A stretch of 64,000 nt of DNA from Salvia splendens (lineage: Eukaryota; Streptophyta; Magnoliopsida; Lamiales; Lamiaceae), in assembly GCF_004379255.2 (NCBI RefSeq), contig NC_056034.1, forward strand, positions 37,554,887 to 37,618,886, read 5' to 3'. Shown piece by piece: positions 56,600 to 64,000 of the stretch. Numbering within the stretch: the first letter of the stretch is position 1; each line of letters starts with the position of its first letter. Position numbers and translations under genes: made by a program. The notes beneath the pieces were generated by a model. The model searched no databases, was not told the origin of the DNA, and saw nothing but the letters and a program-made list of their open reading frames with translations.

Positions 56600-59500
56600 G
56601 TATCAGAAGCCCTGATATTCAGGGTGGGATTTTGGAACTGTATTTGGATTAGTCAAATTTATGATGCAAGGAAGGTTTCAGAATTCAGATGTTGTTTTCT
56701 GCTCTTGGCATTCAAATTCAATCATTTTGTTTGTCTGCCTTCTCTCTTTTGTACCCTCCAATTCATTGATTATTTTGAACTAGGCTAGCTAGTACACTAT
56801 ATTTATTTTTATTTCCAACTCAAAAATTAAAAAAAACAAATCATTTATTCATAATATTCAACTTTTATAATCTCAAATTAAAACTATACAAGGACGAGAG
56901 CACGAAGCAAGCAACTGTGCTAACACGAGTACATTGTCAACATCACAAAATTTTTGCTAGTACATCCATGCTGACCAAATATAATCGTACACCGACTTAG
57001 CGAGCATTTACACGCTCACCGAATATGACAAATTCCCATAACATTGTAAAATAAAAAATATTAGAACATCGATTAAAATGTTCTTCAACAAATTAAATCG
57101 AATCCAATGTTTTATCTGGAAACAAGACGTAAGTCAACCTGTGTGTCATTGTTAAATTCAAGCATCTCAACAAGAATTGAGAATATATAGAGATCGAACT
57201 CGCACACATATTCATATATAAAAAAAATAGTACTCCTATCAATTTTATCTTCAGTTTCGTGTTTATTGAATTAAATAGCAAAAGTGTGGAAAAACTATAA
57301 ATACACACACACTTGTATCCGTTGAAAAATTCTTGTCCCAACATAGAAGCATAGTAACACACTCTAATTATGGAAGATAATAGAATTTCTCTCTCATCAT
57401 ATCTCTCACCATTCTTCTCCACTTTTCCATTTCCTGATTCGTAAGCACAACTTCTCCCAACTGTTAAGACTTCCAAATGTAGTTCAAATTGTAGGGACAG
57501 TTTGTACCCTCACAGTACATAAACATCACGTGCACTAACCCTATCTTAATCCACATTTTCAATAACTTTTCCTCACCTGTAATAATTTTTTCTATCAAAA
57601 TTTCATTATTAAATATTAATCATTTGTGATCCTTCAGTTCTGAAGCCCCACTTCATTATCTTGTCTTGGACATAGTCATTTGCAGTTGGGTTGTTTCAAG
57701 ATTAGATGTGTGTTGGCCCTCATCACCTTTCTTCATGCCCTACTTGACTGGCTAATTGTATCTTCTTCATTACCATTTTATGAGGTACCTAACAAATTTC
57801 TTGAGTCTAAACACGACCGTGTTCGAAATTTTAGGATCCCGATGGATTTTGTGCTCGAGCTGTGAGCCTATTGCTTGTTAGGGATTTTAAGTGCTTAAGG
57901 TCTTAGATATAATACTACATTTCTAGTAACATGATCTAACATTAGTTCAAACTTTAAATGAACTAGCTAATAATATATCCTCAATTCTGTAGAGGAATTT
58001 GGATGCATCCTATTCCTAGTCAATATCAAATTTCAGTGTCTTTTTGCTAAAAAATGTGTCCCATTTTGCCATGGAAAAAGAGAGACACAGTAAGAAGATT
58101 ACCTTATCTCAAGTTAAAGCAAAAGAATCAAAGATAAGATCTTCAACTACTATAGGACATGATCAAGGTGGACCTTATGATCAAATTAAGTTTCCCATCA
58201 CACTGATCAAACACATACATCCAGCTAATATAAGCTCGAATATTGCATAGTTGAAATAAATTTCAAATTTATTATGGACACATAAACAAAGACTAAAAGG
58301 GTGTGGTTACAGTCCAACACCAACAACACTGTGTTGATAACATTGGGACATTTTTGCCAACACCTCTTTGAACTCAAGAAAAAAGATTTGGCAAAATCCA
58401 GTAGTGGTTGGGGGTAGGGGTCTGTTTATCTAAATTATCTGTAGAATAGAACAATAATAATTCAAGAAAAGCAGTTCATGTTATCTGCAAAAAATCAAGA
58501 TGTGACTAAGTAAAATACCTCCATCACATTATTTTCCTCCAAGTAGCACATTGGTAGAAAAAAAGACACAAAACTTGGGGGAAGTGGGGTGGGTGGTGGG
58601 GGGTCATACTGTTGAAGATATTGCTTGCTGTTGCATATGATAATTGCTGGGAACTTGCCACATAATTTCATGGTAGCTTGGGAGAAGTTTTACAAAAATA
58701 ATGGTTGGGGAGGAAGAAGAGAAGTTGTTGATTCATGCCTTTTGTTATGTATATTAATCTGTTGCATGAAAACGTTGTACTCAGAGTCATTTCTATTTTT
58801 GACAAAAAATTAACATATTTTTTCTTACCTATTTTATTCTCTTTTATAATGATTTATTTCTCACATAATAATATATTAATGTTATTTTCTAAAATGGTTG
58901 TGCAATTGAAGGACAAAAAGGCATATGGACTATTAAACATTTTCCTAGTATCTAGGGTCCTTCTATCTTAGACTTGGGCTTTTGTAGTTGTCTTCATGTT
59001 AGCGATTGTTTCAAGAAAATCTTCATAGTGATCAGCCCAAACTCATCTTTTCATATTTGCTTGCTAGTTTTATAATTTAGTTGTTGAACAGCTGTAAAAT
59101 TATTTTAAGTTTGGCCAACTGTTTGTCCCCTTAACAGAATTGGTTCGTTCGATTTCTAATTGAATTGCTATATTTAAGTAAAGTTTGGTACAGCTCAAAA
59201 ACAAAAGTTCTTTTTTTTGAAGAGAAGGCTCGTGAAGACTATAATGGTTGGGTTCGAGCTGAATTCATTAAATAATTTATTTATTACTCCACTTTGAAAG
59301 CCATAGTTTGATTAAATAATTAAATTCAGGCGATATGATTAGATGTAAGTGTCGTTAAGAACCCGAAATCCAAAACTAGAAACAAGAGATGCTGAGCTCA
59401 TGAACCCGTATAGTATATGTTACACGCTAACAACATAGTACGGATAATGGGTATTACCCGATATGACCCGATATTCAAAGCTTTATAGAAGTATAATTAA

Positions 59501-59835
59501 TATTATGGGAACGGTATCGGAATGGGCAACGGGTAAAGGTTATTAGACGATTCAATATCCGTCGGATATCAATTACCTCTTACTCGCTATTATCGGGGTC
59601 GGGTATTGAAAGTTGCTGAAATTCGAGTATTAGATATACCTGATACCGAATCGGATATACCTCATAAATGCTTACTCGATTTTTTTATTAGATATTCAAA
59701 AATTAAAATCATTTATTCATTTATGTTTACATTGTGCAAACCGTTCGTTGAATCACCGACCCTTGTGTTCACAAATCAAACTTCAGTTCATAGTTGTAAC
59801 ACCTGCCTCTCCCTTTGTAAATAGTTGACCCTCAG
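56600..59835. other. AT-rich intergenic region, no supported gene
   Basis: Short open frames (56594-56788, 58071-58250, 58735-58971) have no recognisable domain. A TATA-like CTATAAATACAC near 57295 precedes a 24-codon frame at 57369, too short to call. At 59450-59660 there are repeated CCCGATA/TATCGGG motifs like those of hAT MITEs, without clear ends. Confidence 0.45.
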
Positions 59836-59847
59836 CGGCAGGGACAG

Positions 59848-62290
59848 ATCCAGGAAATTATAGTAGGAGGGGCAAAAATATTAATATACAAATAAATAAA
59901 TATAAAAATATAATAAAATCTAATATATTATAATAACAAGGATAAAAGTTTATCGACCGTTAACTAAGGTTACCTAACAGTTACCACTGTTCTCAACGGG
60001 GTCTCATAACCTGAAAACTATTCAAAATTCTTTCATGATCAATCTTACAAAATAAGTCTTTCTCAATGTAGGTAATCAAACAATCATTCATCCAAGAGTC
60101 TCCCATCTTATTGCGAAGGCGAGTTTTCACAATTTTCATAGCTAAAAATTTTCTCTCCACTGATGCCGTTGCGACCGGTAATACCAACGCCAACTTCACG
60201 AGCAAATAAACAAATGGATATACAATATGTTTTCTTGTAGCAACCAACTTCTGAGAAAGATCTCCGATACTTTTGAGACTTGAGAACTCTTTATTTGAAC
60301 TTAAATCATGAATGTAAGTCTCAAGTTATTTACCAAGCAACCGAAGATCAATCTCTGTGAACTCCGATGGATAACAACGGGCAAGCTCTATCAATTTGGA
60401 CTTGTCAAAAGCAGCAAAAGAATCCTTTGGGCTTAAACAAGCCACACATAGAAGCAAATGTGTATTTACCTCGTTGAAGCGATTGTTGAGCTCTTGAAGT
60501 TGCCAATTGATAATGCTATTGAAAAGCTCAAACCGGAAGTAATTCAAATTTGTCAAAACTTCTCCTTTCCTTTGAGGTCGTCCCGGAGTCACATATTTGT
60601 CATCCATATTTATGAAATCAATATCATTTTTCATGGAAAATGCAGATATTTCGCTCAAGAGAGACTCCCATCCTTCATCCAGCATATCTTGTAAATGTTG
60701 TTTTGCCACCCTAACTAAATCCATAGCATTCACAATATCTTGATCTTTCCTTTGCAATGCTAAAGATAACTGATTAGTGATTCCCAAGATAGTCATCATC
60801 AAGTGCAAAATGAATGCAAATTCATAAGTAGGTATAACACTTAATATGGAAAATGCTTCACCTCTCTGACTAGGATTAACACCATCTTCTCGAATAATTT
60901 GGAAAACCTCAATAACCAAAGAGAACATAATCGACAAATTTGTCAATGACCTATAATGAGAACCCCATCGTGTATCACCTGCTCTTTGAAGACTTCTCTC
61001 TTGATTGAAACCCTTTCCAACTAAGAGTTCACCACTTTCAAGTGCTTCTTGAAGTTTGTTAAGTTGTTTCTCCTAGAGTAGATCTCTGCGTTTGCACGAA
61101 GCTCCAACCACAGTAGTAATATTATTCACTATGTTAAAAAAAAGCAGCAACTTGTGGTTTTTTCTTAACCACGGCAACGAGAGCTAATTGGAGCTTGTGA
61201 GCAAAACAATGAACATAATAAGAAGAAGAGTTCTCTTGCAATATTAGTGTCTTTAGTCCATTAAACCCACCTCGCATGTTACTTGCCCCATCATAGCCTT
61301 GCCCTCGTACTTTAGACAAACTCAAATTATGCTTCAAGAATAAACCTTCTAAAGCCACTTTTAATGAGGAAGTCGTGGTGTCTCTCACATGAACAATACC
61401 AAGAAATCTTTCAACAACGCTTCCTTGGGAATTGACAAATCTAAGAGCAACTGCCATCTGTTCCTTCACTGAAATATCCCGAGATTCATCAAGCAATATC
61501 GCAAAGAATTCATCACCTATCTCACGAAGAATAGCATTAGTAGTCTCCATAGCACAAGCACGAACAATGATCTTTCTGGATATTAGGAGCTATCATTTTA
61601 TGGTTCCCCGGTGCATTGCTCAAGCTAACCTTATTTATATACTCATTGTGATCACCAAGAAAGTATAGAAGCTTAAGAAAGTTTCCATGATTTTCAGACT
61701 CTTCAGATTCATCATCACCATGGAATGCTAGACCTTGACATAAAAGAAATTGGATGCAATCAAGTGGGGCAGTCAAGCGAGTGCGATAATCATTTCATGC
61801 TTGTGTTGATTGCTTCATAAAAATAGATCGGATATGTTGTTGTTGATTCATCATATCCTCACAATTTCTCCATGCTTTGTTATGTGCACTATTTGGACCT
61901 CCAACATGCTCTTTGAACTTCACTTTTTCCTTCCAATTAGTATAACCCTTTGATACAAATACATCACCACCTGCTTGTGCTCCAATATCAAGCCTATAAA
62001 AATAGCAACACAAACAAAATGCAGCATCATTCTCAATGCTATACTCCAACCAATTTCCATGCTCCTCAAACCATTTTGGAACAAATCGTCGATATATGTT
62101 GCAAATTTTTTTCTGAGGAAAATCATGTCCCTTCGGTTGACATGGAACTTGTTGCAAATAGTGTCTTCTAATTCTATCACGATCATTAGGATGATAACTG
62201 AAAATTCTCTCCCCGAGCCCAAGATCAAGGTAGAGCATCCAAATTGATTTCCACATGTTGTCTTTTTGAAAGATCATCACTTGCTCTATT
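59848..62290 (-). mobile_element. hAT-type DNA transposon remnant
   Basis: A broken hAT transposase gene fills the span. CAGGGACAGATCCAGG at 59848 resembles a hAT terminus on the 3' side of the gene. The opposite end was not found, so the boundaries are approximate. Confidence 0.6.
59993..62280 (-). pseudogene. hAT transposase (TTF-type zinc finger / DUF4371 / dimerisation), disabled
   Basis: The N-terminal part (62280-61795) has HDFPQKKICNIYRRFVPKWF and CLCCYFYRLD, as in TTF-type zinc finger transposases (ZMYM1-like group). A TGA interrupts it, then 61776-61560 continues in frame. After a frameshift, 61550-61134 has EFFAILLDESRDISVKEQMA, GQGYDGASNM and YYVHCFAHKLQLALV, the DUF4371 catalytic region. 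A stop-rich gap and another frameshift lead to 60946-60326 and, past one stop, to 60247-59993 with KLALVLPVATASVERKF and KTRLRNKMGDSWMNDCLI, the hAT dimerisation domain. At least two in-frame stops and two frameshifts are visible. It would have been about 750 residues. Confidence 0.87.
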
Positions 62291-62739
62291 TCCGACTGAA
62301 GATGTTCATTCTACCGTTAATTTTCTTTTTAGAAATTTCTCCATCTTCTACTAACAATTCAAAATATTTGATTTATTTAGTGAATCAGTTATTCAATAAA
62401 ACAAATAAAAAAATTTAGATGAGTGCAATAAATAAGACTATAACTATAGTCTATAAGAATTAACAGAGTTACAGAGAACAACCGAACAAACACATTCCAT
62501 ATAAGAACAATTGAACAAGAATGAACAATTAATACCATTATACCAATTACCAAACACATCAAATTTTGGTAATAAGAGTTACCTTTACAGTTTAGACCAC
62601 TCTTTCTCTATTTTTGCCATGAAACTTATTCACGGCACAGTAATATTCATTCTATACAATGTGTGCCTAAAAGAGTAATAGTACTATTATTATTTGATAC
62701 TAATACATTTGCGTATTTTTATATTAGTGTGAACATATT

Positions 62740-63424
62740 TTTTGGTACATCAACTATTCTAAATGAGCGAATTTGATCCATAACATTTCATAATATCTTT
62801 TAAGGTTCGTCAACTAGTCAATATCAATTCAACTACTTTTTTACTATTTTTAATATTTTCATGACCAAAATACCCTCAAGGCAATGAAAGTCATTTCAAT
62901 CTATCTACTCTCTCTTTTTTATTAAAATATACTAATATAATTTATTTCTCCTTCTTTCTTCATCTCCTTTCTTCTTTCTAATTTTTTCTTTCCCTTTACC
63001 CTAAAACACCCTAATACCTCAAATATAAAGACCCCAAAATATGTAATTTACTCTCTATTCTTCATTAAAATATGCAATTTTGTACCATTCAAAATCCCAG
63101 TCCAAACAAATCGCCACCTCATAAATCATAAACCTCATTTCAACGATCCAAAATCTTGAACCAAGATTCCTTAAAAATTCAATCTTCCATAAGGAATTCC
63201 AAATAGAAGTGAAAGGGCCATGCATGGGGAAATATGTTTTGTAGAGAGAGGGGGTGTTGAATATACTGTGGTGTGGTGGAGGAGCATAAATTAATATTTG
63301 TCTTTAGGATAAAGGTAAAAAAAAAAGAAGTGGATGAATAAAGAAAGAAAAATAAATTAGTACATACTTTAATGAAAATGAGAGGGTAAATAGATTGAAT
63401 TGTCATTCATGGCTTTAAGGGCAT
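62740..63424. mobile_element. Foldback/MITE-like inverted-repeat element, truncated on the right
   Basis: The block at about 62870-62945 (CCCTCAAGGCAATGAAAGTC, AATCTATCTACTCTCTC) recurs inverted at 63345-63424 (GAGGGTAAATAGATTGAATT, GGCTTTAAGGGCAT). The left arm extends further out (TTTTTGGTACATCAACTATT from about 62748), but the right arm stops where an LTR begins, so the element was cut by that insertion. Confidence 0.7.
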
Positions 63425-64000
63425 TGATAAGGCTCGTTTCATGCATCTATTTTACGTATGAATTCTGTGATTTCTAAGGTGCTAACACGTGCGTGAAAAA
63501 TCTGCCAAACCCAGAAATGAAAGACGATTACCAGGGCAGAGAGAATAGAGAAGAAAAGTGAAGAAAAGGAGCGAATTCCGCGAGGGTACAATCGTCAAAT
63601 CAAGATGACCGTTGCCCTAGGGATTTGAGCCATGTCTATAAATACCAGGAAGCTTACAAAGAAAGGGGAGGACACGAAGTTAGACAATTTTCCTTAGTAT
63701 TTTTGGGCTCACTCTTCACACACTCACTCGCGCACTTGGTTCCGTGGAGATTTGGGGTAGTTAGTGGTGGTTTTGTTTTTGTTCAGCTGAAGGTGTAACA
63801 CCACTCCGAGAAGGAGTGAAGAAACAATTCACTTTCTGCACGTACAGTTTCCTCGCCGATTTCCTTGCCGGAAATTCGGCGATTGCTTTGTGATTCATTT
63901 CAGTTTATGTTTAATCTAGTTTAAATTTTTGTTTTCGTTTGATTTTGTCGTTTACTGCTCTGATTTCTGCTTTGGGTGCTTTCGCAATTGTTTTGTTGAT
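63425..64000 (+). mobile_element. Athila-like LTR, plus strand, running off the window
   Basis: It starts TGATAAGGCTCGTTTCATGC, matching the start of the Athila-like LTRs at 34118 and 44854 (TGATAAGGCCAATTTCATGC) on the opposite strand. The layout is also shared: a TCTGCCA...-type segment, then TATAAATA at 63637-63644, then a leader with ACACCACTCCGAGAAGGAG. Overall similarity is partial, so it is a related family, not the same one. Whether it is a 5' LTR or a solo LTR cannot be told here. Confidence 0.8.

Noticed and set aside
57295..57443. TATA box followed by a 24-codon frame
   Set aside because: The peptide is too short and has no family match; chance is likely in AT-rich DNA.

Overview
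The window looks like a stretch of nuclear genome from a eudicot plant. It is AT-rich, with genes split by short GT-AG introns, a plant cytokinin-biosynthesis gene, a plant DVL/RTFL peptide gene, and nearly every class of plant transposable element. Nothing in it fixes the species. There are no rRNA genes, CRISPR arrays or bacterial-style operons, and I found no tRNA gene apart from tRNA-derived SINEs.

Layout. 1-3000: 3' end of a Ty3/gypsy chromovirus, with a broken integrase tail and a 2.6 kb 3' LTR. 3609-6405: two PIF/Harbinger elements carrying only (broken) transposase sequence. 9.3-10.8 kb: an intronless isopentenyltransferase (IPT) gene with promoter motifs and a G-box inverted repeat behind it. 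11.6-13.2 kb: Stowaway-like MITEs. 14692-20008: a complete but disabled Ty1/copia element with near-identical 235 bp LTRs. 21.2-23.2 kb: more MITEs. 23885-26919: a probable non-autonomous Helitron holding a duplicated GGGAT-rich unit and a SINE with a 20 bp target duplication. 27970-32277: two PIF/Harbinger elements that carry only the Myb/SANT-like partner gene. 32921-44854: an Athila-like Ty3/gypsy element on the minus strand that has lost most of pol and has been entered by a copia solo LTR (itself split by a LINE), a chromovirus solo LTR and a SINE. 48.0-51.7 kb: a hAT MITE, an inverted second hAT end, and a CACTA element carrying two exons of a LURP-one-related (LOR) gene. 52472-55675: a 13-exon CNNM/DUF21-CBS membrane protein gene. 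56196-56339 (minus): a 47-residue DVL/RTFL peptide gene. 59.8-62.3 kb: a broken hAT transposase gene. 62.7-64.0 kb: a foldback element cut by an Athila-like LTR that runs off the window.

Only three loci look like functional host genes: IPT (cytokinin synthesis), the CNNM/CBS protein and the DVL/RTFL peptide. A single RRM-like exon (47605-47686) and the captured LOR exons are gene fragments. The genes show no shared operon-like logic. The interest lies in the nested transposon record, which can be ordered from exact target-site duplications, and in the division of the Harbinger transposase and its Myb partner between separate elements.
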